A DNA stretch of 64,000 bases from Lepturacanthus savala (GCA_030544235.1 CM060478.1:19759727-19823726); one strand, 5' to 3'. Shown: positions 23,077 through 35,013, counted from the stretch's first letter. Notes: generated from the letters alone by a model not told the origin. Numbers and translations are program-made.

Positions 23077-23366
23077 GTAAGTTTCCCGCAGCCGGGCTGT
23101 CGCGGCTCTCTGCCCGCATCGACCTGTCACTTTCCACGGCAGCAGCTAATAGCTAGCAGCCTGCTAGCATTGCGCTGTCATTCATTTACTCGGAGCTTTA
23201 TATGCCAGTTGCAGCTGCGTTCTGTTAATTAACGAGCCGCGTTTTGTATTATTTCCGCGTAACACCTGTTAATGCAGCATCAGAAATGATTGGAATTGGT
23301 GAAAGTGGTGTTTTTACACTACTGAATGTCCATTAAATCCGGGTTGGGGAGGATATGTGTCTGCCC

Positions 23367-23434
<68 letters not shown>

Positions 23435-26400
23435 TCTCTCTTTCTCTCTTTCTCTCTTTCCCCGTCTCTACCATCAGCTAAATTCTGGCCAGACATTTTA
23501 AACACCTTAATTAATATGTAAAAAGCTGCTCCTTGTAGAAGGCGACAGATTGAATTATGGTGTGTGTTTTGTCCACAGACAAGGCTCCTCTGTCTAAAGG
23601 CCTCCTGCTGGTCCTCAATGGGCTGACTGTGATGCTCACCCTGCTGCCTCAGTACCAGGACCTGTTCGTGTACAGTGTTCAGGCTGTCAGCCAGCAGCAG
23701 CAGGTAATGTGTCCGTCATCTGCGGCGAAACAAGAAGAACCTGAAGGCAACACTTGACGTCTGACCAAAATATGACTTTGGTAGAAGTTAAAGTCACCCT
23801 ATAGAATATTACTTGAGTAAAGGTGTTTCATATTTATTGTAAGCATGTTCTTTTGGTAAATGTACTAAATTATTGAAAGCTAAACACCAACCACCTTCTT
23901 TTAGTGAAATGTAAGCTGAGTATAATGCAGTTTTAGTGTTCTGGTGCATAACTGGAGGCTTCAGGTTTCCATGTCACACTTGTGTAAACTGAATATTGAA
24001 CCAGAATTGGCTTCCAAACTGGTCTCATATGTCTCACATGCAATCTGTTTCCCCCAAATTTAGATTTTATTTTGTAGTTGGTAACAAAGTTACTTACTAC
24101 TTAGCAGAAATGTAGTTGAGAAGCAGCAGTGCTCTCTGCCTCTGCTCCATTTGGAATGTTACATCACTGTTACGTTATTTTGAAGCCATTACAAACATAC
24201 TAAAATGTGCCGACTCCTAATACACCATTTCCTTAACAGATATTGTGATTTACAACTTTTCACTTACACTTTAAAACCACACATATATCTTTTCCGGGAT
24301 ATCAACACGTCAAATAAAACCCAGGAAAAGTAAACAGCATGGGACTTTAATGAAGACTGAGGTTATATTCCTCCCATAAATAACCACCTGTGGGATTTTA
24401 GAGAACAGACTCTCAATGACAACTTTTTGTCAAGCTTCGGGTTTTACCTTTGTGGGTTTTATATGAGACATAAGGCATTCAACTAATATTTGTAGTGTTA
24501 GTCAAAACCTAATATATAACATGGTCTGCCTTTGTGTTTGTGTGTGCGCTCTCCCTCTTGCTACAGGTGTGGAGGTTGTTGTGTGGCAGGCTGGTCTGTC
24601 TCGATGTGAAGGACTCGTTCTGTAGCAGCCTGCTCATCTATAACTTCAGGATCTTTGAGAGGAGGTTTGGCACCAGGAAGTTTGCTGTAAGTACTAAATC
24701 ATGGATGGATATGCAGAGTTGATAGATACATAATGTTTATTTTTTCAGTTTTTCCATTCTGTCACACGTTAACCGTGATCTGTGACATGGGTCGGCTCGT
24801 GGGTGAAGCCCAGTTATATTTCTAAACAAAGCTCAACATAAGGATAATTTGATCCTCCATCTTCCATTTTTTTCCTTTTAATTTACAGAATGGCCATTGA
24901 ACACATTTAACAACTGAGATACAACACGCATAAAAAACATATGAGACTAAAAGAAAACAAAGGAATATGATGTATTTGGAAAACAAGAAAAAACACAATT
25001 TTTTAAAAATCACATTGCTATTCCTTTATATTTATTGGTATTTTATTGATATTTTAACAGTACACTCAACCAGATATGTGAAGAAACATGCAAAAAAAGA
25101 CCCATCATTAATTGTCTAAGAAAGAAAAATGGCTTGGGAAGAATTGTGCATTGACTTAGGCATTTTAGTCTTGCATACCTGCACTATATCTATCATTCCT
25201 GGATGCAAAAACAAAGCTGAAGAAATATGAACTCTTACCATATGAAAATGCATCAAAAAGAAGAGCGAAGGTTTCATTTGTGGTCAGCCGCTTCTTCCTC
25301 TCTACCGTTTTTTGCTTGTATCAAAACCGCTGAAGTCAAATAAATGACTTAGGCAGATGGTGTTTTTGGATTCTAAATAGTATGATGCAGCAGTAGTAGG
25401 AGAGTAACTTTATGCAAATATCTCTGTCCAAAAAGTGACATACGCAATTATGCTATGAGGCTAATCTGTTGTTTTTTAACAAAAGATCCTTGAAAGTCTT
25501 GTTGTACCTCATCATATAATACATTATTACACAAACTACCGCGTTCAAACATCTCCATTTGAGTAAGTTTGTCTTTTTTCTACTGGACATCAATCCTGTA
25601 ACATCTGTACCTCTTCTTTGTTGCCATTCAACCCCTCTCATGCATTTTTAGATTTAGTTATGGAGTATATTTAACGATAAAGCAAGATTGAGGTGTTTTA
25701 GGTTAAACTGTTCCTTTAGATTACTATATGAAAGTATTTTATTATCACTGATTATATTTCATAGACACTTAATGTGAGATCATGACTGGTTTGCCTCTGG
25801 CTGAAAATAAAGGATTATGCCAAAGAGAGCAAGATTGAAGAGGGGTTCCCATAATTTTCAGCCTTTTATGTATTAATTTAACAATTCTAAAAGGGAAATT
25901 GATAATTGGATTATCAAGTTATGCAGTGTTTGGAGTATTTGGATAAAACAACAAAGAAGCTGAAGATACTTTAAGATTAGCAATAATTGGTTCATCCTTA
26001 TTGAATTAAGGATGCTATAACCCCATGTAATAGGATATCTGCTGATATATGATCGGAATTATATCGACTGAAAGTTTCTTAAGACTTATTTTAGGCTTCT
26101 TATTACACCACAAAAAGGATGGAACAGAGATTTTAACTCCTGATGGAAACAGCATGAGTGAAGCTGACAAGATGGGAGAATATTAATCTTCAGCAGCTCA
26201 TCTCTCCTCCATAGACACTGGCAAAGAAGACCATCTCTTTATAGTAGAATAAAAAGAAATGGTATATGGTTAGGGTCAATTAGGTTTCTACATGAATGGT
26301 GCATTAGCCGAGTCAGTATAAAAAGTATAACATTAAAGAGGTATTTCCTTTCTTCCTAAAAATGGTTGGTGAGTGAGGCCTAAAATGAGGTTAATGTTTG

Positions 26401-29400
26401 TGTCAACTTCATCTTTCGGAGAGAGGAAACAAGCTTCCTTATCTGACAGCAACTTGCTGCCTAACTGACATTATGTTCCTGCAAATGTAGCTACACTTTA
26501 AAGCCATGATTTTAACGATCATAAATGTGATGTGTCTTTATTCCAGTCCTTCCTGTTGGGCACCTGGTGTCTCTCTGCACTGATGGATCTCCTGCTGGCC
26601 CAGGCGTTCCAGTTTCTGTTCGACTATGAGGTGGAGGAACTGCCTGCAGGGCTGTGAGTAATGTGCTCCCTTTAGTACCTACAGTTTTTGCTGAGCTTTG
26701 CTAATGCGTTGACTGTACCCCTTTAAAGAGAAATAGCGTTTTGGTCACTTTAATGGCTACTGGGGATCCTATAATTAAAATGTAAATAGTCTGGCTTTTA
26801 GTTAGGGTTACGGTGCCTTAAAGCAACCATGTGTCACTGTCACAAACCTTTATTTTCCACCACAAAATGTCATTTTATTATCCTGCCAAGCAGCATTTTT
26901 CCCTTCTGGGATTACATGGATTTGGGGATATAGCATTTAAATGTTTGTGGACTGTGAGAGCAGCATAAATGGAGGGTAAAACCAGTAAAACCAGATAGGC
27001 AGATTTACTAAAATGATAAATGAAGTAACTTGTTCCAAAAGCTCCAAACCCATTACTGTTTTTCTATCTTTTTATTGCCTGAAATTGTAGTATTATAAAT
27101 TGAAATGTTCATGTTTGAATTTACTCAATGCATTTCTCCTGCTTCTCCTCATTCTCTCGACTTGTCCCTTTCACCCCTTGAAGACTCGCTCCAGTCTTCT
27201 CTTTGTTTGTGCCTTTCTACCTGTCCATCCCCGCGATGCCAGTCACCCAAGTCCTGGGCCACATCCACATCACCAACAAGTCTCTGGTCTACATCGTCGG
27301 CTTGCAGGTAGGTTCATTCTTTCACGTGTTTGCTTTCTCTTACTTTTCTTGAGGATTTTTGAGAATACTTGATTTCCAACCAGTCTGATCCTCTGTTTCC
27401 ATCTTCTTCTCTCCTCCTACCTTGGTATAGCTGTTGACATCCAGCCCCTTCATGTGGCTGCTTGCCCTCAGTGGACTGGTGAGTAGTCACATGTTTCCTT
27501 TGCCATGTATCGAAGATGTTTGCTCATAGTTAAAACTTTTCATTAACCACAACTACAAAGATTAGGTACGTAAACCTGGTATCAAATCTACAACGAAAGT
27601 GTCAGAATCAATTTACGTTGCTGTCACACAGCAAATATAGTTAAAATATTACAAAAAAAAATCTAACATTGAGTTTTACTGCAGACAAAAATACTATTGA
27701 AAACTTAAAACAAGACCAAACTGACCCAAATCAGGAAAAAATGAAATAAGATAAAATATCTGCAATGCAAAGTGCAATGATTAATAAGATAAGAGTTCAA
27801 AGATCAATTATTTGTCTGTAAAAACATAGAAATCACAGGGATGATCATTACAGAACTGTAAGATGTTTAAAAAGAAGATTATAAAGGATCCAATTAAATG
27901 TTCACATAAACAGCTCAAGTCTAAATTAAATATCATAATAGTCAATATATGACAATATATATTGATACTGTAACAGTAACATTGTGTTTTACCACAGATA
28001 AAATATTTAATTTAATGTTGTAGTTGAGGCCTTCTCATGCAATATCTGCATACAACTCAGAGGGGGCGTTTTTGGGTTTTAACAGATTAATGTACCTTTC
28101 AGGTCTCTGGTGGACTCTACCACTCCAACGTTCTGCGGTTACAGAAGCTTCTCTTTGTGCCTGTCTGGGTGTCTCGTATTGGACGGTATATTCTGGAGCC
28201 CATTTTCTCAAGTGAGTCCAAACACTAGTAAACATAAAAAGATGATTTTAGTGTTAGTAGAAGTTAGCTTTATTTATTTAATTTTTTTGGCCTCATTAAT
28301 TTGTTATAACTGCGTAGTTTGCTATAGTTATAGTTAGGCTAAATGGCAGCAAGATTCGCCTTTACTGTTTTAGTAATTTGAGTATTTTTTTTTTTAAACG
28401 ATTCAGAAAGGAAATGTTTATATTAAACTTCCTCTCCAGTCTGTAGTGACCTGCATGGTCATTTATAGCATTTCAACTGTGAAACAGTGTTTATCTTCCT
28501 GGAAATAGTCGGTGCCAAACCGTGTGGCTTTCTACATTTTGTTCCATAAGTGAAGCATCATAACAGGAAGGGACATTGATGTGAAGTGCAGGACATCTAA
28601 AATATTTATTCTGTTCACAAGCAACAGTTGCATATATTCAAAACTGGTACCAGCTCTGGGGGAAAGTGTTTTTTCTTTATTACCCCATGGCAGAGTATTA
28701 TTTATATACAGATCTGTTTTGTTTGGCTATTAATGTGTTTTGGTCTTGAAGGCACCCAACCAACCAATGAGACGCCCCTGGGGATGGGTGCCACGCTGGA
28801 CATCCAGAGGCAGCAAAGGATGGACATGCTCGACCAACAACTGCTGCTGGCACAATACAACGAGGCCAGGAGGAACGCCAGACAGCAACAACAGGTAGCC
28901 AGGCACACCTATGAATAAACTGACACTTGTGTATTTGTGTCAAAGGTCCATATTAGTTTTAATCACATTTTGGCAATTTGTGTTCTTTTTTTGGTTTACT
29001 CACAGAAAGCCCCAAATATTACAGTCTATATTCTTTCTTTATTTTTTGACTAAACCTCAGGTTGATAGTAAGATCAGGGACAAATAATGGTTGGCAAGAA
29101 GAGAAAATCAAACACTTTTTAAAATACAGTTTTTTAATCGTTCATTGGGTATCTGAAAATGCACATTTTTAGTTCATGTTGGTTTCATGTCATTTTAAGG
29201 CCATTTGTACTATTTGTTTTACAAAAATCTCATGGAATGTGCAATTTTTGGACACATAATGTCAAATGGTGTAATCGAAAAAGAATACTAAATTTTAAAT
29301 ATTTACTTCACCTAGAATATAAAACTAGTTAAGAGCATATGTTTTTTTGTTTTTTGGGTTACACAAAATCACATTTTTGACATTATCCTGTTAATCAGAA

Positions 29401-30852
29401 TTTATCTTGTCAAACCATTCGATTCATTTATCTATTAATTAATTTATTATTATTACCTGATGAAATAGCTCCACATGTTGGATGATTTGTAATGCTACAT
29501 TGCTAAAGGTGCCTGCTCTGATATTCAAAAAAACACAACACATCAGTGCTGCTGATGTGATGTCCGAAGTAAGATGGGTAACATGCTTATGCCAAAGATC
29601 GCACTAACTTTATTTTTTGTAAGCGGGCAGATAAATTACAAATTGACCCAGATGCAGCTAATTAAAATAAATTTAACACTGCTGCACGCAAAGTTCAACA
29701 TCAATTTAATGTTAGTTGTTACATTCTCCAAATATCTGCACTTTATTTCTTAAAAAAAAAAAAAAATACCCACATATATACATGTATGCAATTATGAAAT
29801 CATATTTGTGTGTGTCTTTGTGCAGACTGGGTTGTTACAGTGGACCCGGTTATTCCCCACCTTGAGAAACAGAGGACAGAACCACCCTCCAGTGCAGCCT
29901 CGCCCACAGGCTCAGACGCAGCCGTCCACGCAGCCACGGCTACTGGACAACTCTCCTGTGGCAGAGGAGCAGGTGTGTTTCCGTTGGAGTTTACACAATC
30001 GACTGTATTGATAGATAGACTTTACTCTCATTGCACATAAAAATACAGCAAGTCTTTGTTCAGCAGCTATCCCATGTAGTGGTATACAAACTACATTAAA
30101 ATATATTTATTCTAAAATAAAATAAATATCTGCGTATATACTTAATGATAAATCCTATCAATACTGATCACTCAATAAATAAATAGTAATTTGCACAAGA
30201 GTGTGGCGCTAGGGAGGAGTTGTGGCTAGCAGACAGCTAGCAGCAGCCCCCTGCTACTACCTCAAAGCAGTAAGTCCTTAATTGTACTTAATTTTATATC
30301 ATAATAAGATATAAATGGGTGAGTTGTGAAAATTATATCCTCTTCAGTTATCTATTGAGCAAATTATCTATAGAGACCAAAACCAGCTGTAAACATGTTT
30401 ATTTCTGCTGTAAACGTTTTAACATGGGGATTAACTGCCTTTTAGAACCTTAAATTGTCATTTGAGGAACTTAGCTCCAGAGTTTCCCCTTTGGTTTACA
30501 CATGAATGCCTTTATTCTTTGTCCTCTGGTCTTGATTTCTTTGGTAGATACTCTTATGTATATTTTATCCCCTGGATGTCCTTATCATAGCTTTATAGAC
30601 AGTCTACTAACTCATGATTTACTGGCCCACCTACACCCTACTTACTTTCCTGGACTGAATCATTAATGTGTGCGCACCCTTATGAAATATTCCCAGGTGA
30701 TTATTTGTCTGCCCTCTAAGCTGAATCAGTGTTTTGTCCTGCAGGTTGCAATGTTAGTGGAAATGGGCTTTTCCAGGGTCGATGCCCTTGAGGCCCTCAG
30801 AGCTTCAAACAATGACATTAACATGGCAACCAACTTCCTCTTGCAACACTGA
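23046..30852 (+). CDS. ubac2: UBA domain-containing protein 2 (10 exons, complete)
   Basis: An ER-membrane, derlin/rhomboid-like pseudoprotease with a C-terminal ubiquitin-binding UBA domain. In mammals it is linked to ER protein quality control and to retaining UBXD8 in the ER. Exons: 23046-23076, 23579-23703, 24567-24686, 26547-26653, 27184-27307, 27431-27478, 28103-28211, 28752-28894, 29826-29972 and 30745-30852. All junctions are GT-AG and in phase, giving 353 residues against 344 in human. The hydrophobic membrane region spans roughly residues 1-240, with CLDVKDSFCSSLLIYNFRIF and FLLGTWCLSALMDLL. GMGATLDIQRQQRMDMLDQQ follows, then a Gln/Pro-rich linker and the UBA at about 319-353 (VEMGFSRVDALEALRASNND). 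I see no rhomboid GxSG serine motif, in keeping with an inactive family member. Confidence 0.96.
23370..23460. repeat. (TC)n microsatellite in ubac2 intron 1
   Basis: About 30 pure TC units pass into TTTC/TC variants, ~90 bp of pure pyrimidine on the plus strand, about 300 bp after exon 1. Confidence 0.95.
23579..23703 (+). CDS. ubac2: ubac2 exon 2, first membrane segment
   Basis: Encodes KAPLSKGLLLVLNGLTVMLT, then LLPQYQDLFVYSVQAVSQQQQ. The exon ends in four CAG codons at donor CAG|GTAATG. Includes the first hydrophobic segment. Confidence 0.95.
24567..24686 (+). CDS. ubac2: ubac2 exon 3
   Basis: Encodes VWRLLCGRLVCLDVKDSFCS, then SLLIYNFRIFERRFGTRKFA, very close to IWRLICGRIICLDLKDTFCS of human UBAC2. 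Exactly 40 codons, phase 0 on both sides. Confidence 0.96.
26547..26653 (+). CDS. ubac2: ubac2 exon 4
   Basis: Encodes SFLLGTWCLSALMDLLLAQA, then FQFLFDYEVEELPAG. A hydrophobic membrane segment followed by an acidic loop. Donor CTGTGAGT; ends in phase 2. Confidence 0.94.
27184..27307 (+). CDS. ubac2: ubac2 exon 5
   Basis: Encodes LAPVFSLFVPFYLSIPAMPV, then TQVLGHIHITNKSLVYIVGLQ. Matches LAPVFALFVPFYCSIP and ITNKTLIYILGLQ of human UBAC2. Donor CAG|GTAGGT. Confidence 0.96.
27431..27478 (+). CDS. ubac2: ubac2 exon 6 (48-bp micro-exon)
   Basis: Encodes only LLTSSPFMWLLALSGL between acceptor GGTATAG and donor CTG|GTGAGT. The human counterpart is LFTSGSYIWIVAISGL. It is too short for an ORF scan but is required to keep the protein colinear. 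Confidence 0.93.
27540..28100. repeat. Dispersed repeat filling ubac2 intron 6
   Basis: Parts of this intron align in the same orientation with 39245-39570. Shared text includes TGGTATCAAA...AATCTACAAC, TTGATACT..CAGTAAC, ACATTGTGTTTTA and TGTTGTAG.TGAGG, then TTTTGG.TTTTAACAG. The last shared word ends only ~20 bp before exon 7. A fragment of the CACTGCAAAA-type element (about 27650-27780) is embedded in it. Confidence 0.55.
28103..28211 (+). CDS. ubac2: ubac2 exon 7
   Basis: Encodes VSGGLYHSNVLRLQKLLFVP, then VWVSRIGRYILEPIFS. Human: MSGLCYDSKMFQVHQVLCIP and LEPIFSS. Contains the last membrane-proximal segment. Donor AGTGAGT, phase 1. Confidence 0.94.
28752..28894 (+). CDS. ubac2: ubac2 exon 8, cytosolic GMGATLDIQRQQRM block
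   Basis: Encodes STQPTNETPLGMGATLDIQR, then QQRMDMLDQQLLLAQYNEAR and RNARQQQQ. GMGATLDIQRQQRM is the best-conserved soluble block of the family. Donor CAG|GTAGCC. Confidence 0.96.
29826..29972 (+). CDS. ubac2: ubac2 exon 9, Gln/Pro-rich linker
   Basis: Encodes TGLLQWTRLFPTLRNRGQNH, then a Gln/Pro-rich stretch and SPVAEEQ. WTRLFPTLRNR matches WNRLFPPLRQR in human. Probably a flexible tether between membrane core and UBA. Confidence 0.92.
30009..30190. repeat. Possible fish interspersed repeat fragment
   Basis: TTGATAGATAGACTTTACTC followed by ATTGCACATAAAAATACAGC recalls a common teleost repeat with the words 'actttattgtcattgcac'. It lies in ubac2 intron 9. Family not determined. Confidence 0.3.
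30745..30852 (+). CDS. ubac2: ubac2 exon 10, UBA domain and stop
   Basis: Encodes VAMLVEMGFSRVDALEALRA, then SNNDINMATNFLLQH and TGA. The MGFSR and ALRASNND motifs are the ubiquitin-contacting loop and helix of UBA domains. Almost identical to the human end. Confidence 0.97.
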   Translation, partial: VAMLVEMGFSRVDALEALRASNNDINMATNFLLQH

Positions 30853-32505
30853 GAGAGAGAGAGAGAGAGCTCATCGATGGAAGAGAAGACACGAATGAGG
30901 AAAAGCGGCAAGAGAAGCAATCAAAGCAGAGGAGAAAAAAGCAAGAGACAAGGCGTCAGAGGCGGTGAACGGTGGCGACGATAAGAGGGCAAATGAAATT
31001 TGTACAGATAATCTGAAGGCTGCCACTGCTCCTCAAAGCAGTGTCAGGCTGACCCAACCTGAACTGAGCCCCGATGGCACACTGATTAATGAAGAGGTGT
31101 GAAGCACAAAAGTGGGAGACATTTGCGTCATAGCTTTCTGATGGCTGTCATAGTGTGAAACAAGCGTCATTGCTCAAGACAGGCGAGTTAGGCTTCTAAC
31201 TCTCAGGGGTTTCCAATGAAAACTATTCAGAAACCAAACCGGTCAGAGCTTTCCTCACAGTACACCTATAATTGTATTAAGTCCAGTGGACGAACTGTAA
31301 TGTGGGCTATTTCTTTAAAAACCCAACTGATGCTGAAACACTCCTGTCTGTAATACACTTTAATATTTTCCACTTTCATGTACTGCCACTCCTATTCAAC
31401 AAGGCCACAGTATAAGCAGTGACCTTTAACCTGATAAATAGTAAATGGAGACTGCGTCTGATGTGGAAAACAGACGCATTAACACCAGGTCCACGAGACA
31501 ATGAATCGGAAGACGCCATGTTATTTGTCAGGTTTTCATCTCAAACCGGATAAAGCAAAGGTCTTTTCTTACAGAATTTTAAGCTATCCACTCTTGGACT
31601 GTTATTTTTTTTGTTCCATTCCTCTTTTCACTCCTATTGTATGAATGGATACAATACATGCTAAGCGGTTATATTTAACCCCAACGAGGAGGTCTAGAGG
31701 TCATAATTACAACATGAAAACTGAAAAACATGTCCTCCTTGACCCTGACTTTATTGCACAGTTGTTATCTTGGCAGTGTTTTCCTGGAAGTAGCAGGTCT
31801 CAACCCTTTCCTGCAGAAAATGTTTTAACAAAAGTAGTTAGCCTGACTGGCAGATACTGTGGGAGCCAAATCTTCAATGGGTTTGGCTGGTTTGTTTCAT
31901 TGAAAGTGGATTGTTGATGACAGACAGGCTGTTAGACAGGATATGGGCTAGTTGGGCTATCTCAGGGTCTATGAGGCAAATTTTTCTGTTGATTACACAA
32001 TACTTTCATCACATTTGTGCACATACACAGACTCCGTAAAGACGTCTCATTTCACATCCTCAACTGTTTCTTTCATCAATTCAAGCTCACACACAAATCT
32101 ACAGGTTTTTTTCTTTTGTTTGAACTTTTCTTTGTCAGCACATGTGTCAGAATCATCCAGAGTCTTAAAAGTTCAGCGATATTATCATTCAATATCATGA
32201 CAGGATAAATTTGCAGAGACTATGCACTGCACAGTGCATATAAATATACTCATAAAAACCTTGTGCAAGAGGAGTGATATTGCAGCCACTATGTATTGAT
32301 GTCAAAGAGAGATGCTAGTTTTATATTTTGTGCATAATATTGATAATTTATGACCACTGAGTTGTCAGTTCATTTGTGTGTATGTATTTTTGAAGAGTGA
32401 TATAATAGTATATGGGTGTGATGAGGGAGTTGTTGCATGGACAACTTAACGATGAACTGTAAGAAATCATATTTGATATATGAAATAAACCCAACTTGCT
32501 GACTG
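30853..32505 (+). terminator. ubac2: ubac2 3' UTR with AATAAA signal
   Basis: A GA repeat directly follows the stop. The only well-placed AATAAA, at 32484-32489, is followed by T/G-rich sequence (TGTGGGAGGTGTTATG) at about 32520. This gives a 3' UTR of ~1.65 kb. ORFs here are unrelated to the gene. Confidence 0.6.
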
Positions 32506-33089
32506 AACCATTTGCTTCATGTGGGAGGTGTTATGAACATTCTGTATTTTTCAAATAATGTATAATATTTAATTATCAGATCTTCACTGTAAAACCTATT
32601 GAGTGATATTAAACATTTGAAATTGGTATAAGGAAACGTGAACAAAATTTTCGTATTTTATTATTCAAACTGGGGAAAGAATATATATCTATGTGGCTTT
32701 GAAAGCTGCCAAACTAAAACTATTTATCAGCAATCACGATAATAGAATATGAATTGTTTCCTGGCATTACGAGATTAAAAGGAATACTGTCTATGCTGCT
32801 TTTCAACACATGATGGTGCACTTGTGCCAAAATCGAAGGGTTAATTTGTATGTATAAAAACAAACTGTTATATCACAATACATATGAGCAATGTACATAA
32901 AACTACAGAAAGTTCAACTTGACTTACAGTCAAATGCAATAATAATATATTTTCTCAATTTTTTTTAATTAATGTTCTTTTAATAGTTGTCTCGAAGAGG
33001 TTAAACCCTCCTTTGGCAAGAAAAAATGCAAATGTTTCAGGGAAGTCAAAAAGAAATGTGTTGCAACATGCTTTTGTTTGTCTCTCCTA

Positions 33090-33140
33090 TCTCATAGCAT
33101 CTGGTGACCCTTCAGATCTATTTTGTGACCTCTTGGACTT
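33090..33140. mobile_element. Fragment related to the hAT-like element at 21752
   Basis: TGGTGACCCTTCAGATCTATTTTGTGACC resembles CCCCTCAGATTTATCTGGTGACCC at about 21990-22015. Too short to define ends. Confidence 0.35.
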
Positions 33141-33376
33141 TCTCATTCTTTGTCTTGTCTGTCTTGTCTCTCAACATCTTCAAGCAATTACTGTGTAACT
33201 CCAAACCGGTGTGATTATCAGTTTGGGCTTCAAAGGAGATCTGATGTAAAGTTTCTCATTGGAAAAAAAAAGTATCCTGTATATCTTATTCAAACAAATA
33301 TGTGAAAAGAAATCTCTCATCATGTTAGTTACAAGATCTTTACAAAGAAAACACAGATATTCCTCACTCTATAGAA

Positions 33377-33530
33377 CAATGGTTCACAAAGTGGGGTCCA
33401 GGTGCTTAAGGTGGCTCTAGAAGGTTCTCAAAAATGGGAAGAATTTATTTTAAGTCTATCCATAAGTAACACAATGACATTTTTGTCATGGGTTTCATAC
33501 ACTTTATTTTATATCTAAAGGCAAAAAACA
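33377..33530. mobile_element. hAT-like terminal repeat and flank
   Basis: CAATGGTTCACAAAGTGGGG at 33377 is the left end of a CAGTGGTTCTCAAAGT-type hAT element, the same type as the right end at 985-1024. The other end was not found. Confidence 0.45.
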
Positions 33531-34079
33531 GTCAGTTTAGAGGTCTTTGACATGAAAAATATCACAAAAGACCAGTGCTGTAGAAGACCCTTCAACTGAA
33601 ATCAGACAAGACACGATGCAACATGCAACCGCGGCTGAGACTGAGGGAGAACCCTCCATGAAAATGCTGCATGTCTTGTGTCACTAGGTGGAGACATTGA
33701 GTCGGGTCTGTGTGGTGTTGTTTTTTTTCCAGTTTAAGCCCTCTGCCACACCCACCTGCTCCGATTATTCCACTAGGCAGACAGCTCCAGCAGAGCAGAC
33801 AGTCTCCCTCCAGGGCGGCTGTATATCGATACACAGGAATTATGCACATCCTCGAGTCGAGGAATTTTAAAAGCATATATTGTATCGCCAGCTATTCCTT
33901 GAAAACCAACAGAGAAATCGATACGTTGAGCAGTCTACATTCTTTCACCTCGCATATGATGCGTTTGAAATCCAAGAGGTCCTCTGAGTTCACAGCGACA
34001 CAATTCCATCTACCCTCAGCTGATGTCCAACCCAGTCAAGCAGTGCAACTTTTAATGGCCGCTGAATTGGAAAGCAGCT

Positions 34080-34350
34080 TAAACTGGAGTGATTAATATC
34101 TGTGTGTTTTAGTGTTTAATTAAAGACAATGATTAAAGAGAAAAAATCCCATTGACAGCCAACCTCATTAGGAAGATTCTTTTGTAAAATGCCAACTTAA
34201 TGCTCCGGATGAATCGTTCATGCATCGTCCGGGGGTTAATAATTTTGATTTCTGCAGCTTTGTAGAACATTTAACTTCAAACTGAATGAATCCTGACAAG
34301 ATGTCCACAGATACCAAGTCTATTATTGTGTCTTCGCTTCTCATGCAGCA
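34080..34350. promoter_or_regulatory. Candidate conserved non-coding element
   Basis: A non-repetitive block with TTTAATTAAA at 34115-34124, ATTAAAGAG, GGTTAATAATTTTGAT and TTCATGCAT. The homeodomain-like density contrasts with the flanking repeats. Inference from texture only. Confidence 0.3.
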
Positions 34351-34570
34351 TCAAAAATACAAAAGTTTAATCAAGAGACGGATTCTACTCTGATCCAGCA
34401 GGAGAGGAGAGAGAAACAGCATAAATGGCGGTACACGTGTGATCAAGTAGGGTATTATATCTGGAACCTCTGGGTGGCAAGAATTCAATTGCACTTCCCA
34501 GGAGCATTAGCAGCACTAACAGAATGATGATGTATGTCGTAGGGGGGTTTCTCCTCGTCCGGAAAGAAAA

Positions 34571-35013
34571 CCATTATAGTTTACGGTAGAGCCGACTGTG
34601 GCCTTGAAGCGTCAGCAGTTGTGTGTCGGGCTATTTGTCATCTCAGGTAAGCCATCTGTAGCTCTATTAACCAAGGTCTACTCTACTGTGTATACCCAGT
34701 CTTCTATTCATATAGGGCTACAGATTGTCTATAAAAATAATGTAGTTATTGATCAAAGGAACAGTTATAAATTTCTTGGTCTTGGTACAATTAGCCCAAC
34801 GTTGAGTAGAATTATATTTATAATTTATTTTTTATTATTATTTTTTTCTTGATTTTATTCAATTTAAGAAAATGTTAGCATTGTTTTCTTAAAACAAGTC
34901 CAAATTGACCCAAATCAGGGGAAAAAAAATAAAATAAGCTAAATTATCTGCCAGTGGAATAAGATAATTTTCATAAATATTAGACTAATTGTACCCAAAA
35001 CAAGACAGTTTTG
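34571..35013 (-). repeat. Composite inverted repeat, left copy
   Basis: Positions 34571-34760 are a near-identical reverse complement of about 58930-59106, and 34770-35013 is a CACTGCAAAA-type element like 58569-58881. The order of the two parts is kept, so the junction is shared. On the plus strand the segment has a donor-like CTCAG|GTAAGCC at about 34622. No protein family recognised. Confidence 0.6.

Noticed and set aside
22823..23137. Minus-strand ORF over the ubac2 promoter
   Set aside because: CpG-rich promoter DNA is poor in stop codons; the plus-strand exon 1 with a matching human start explains the site.
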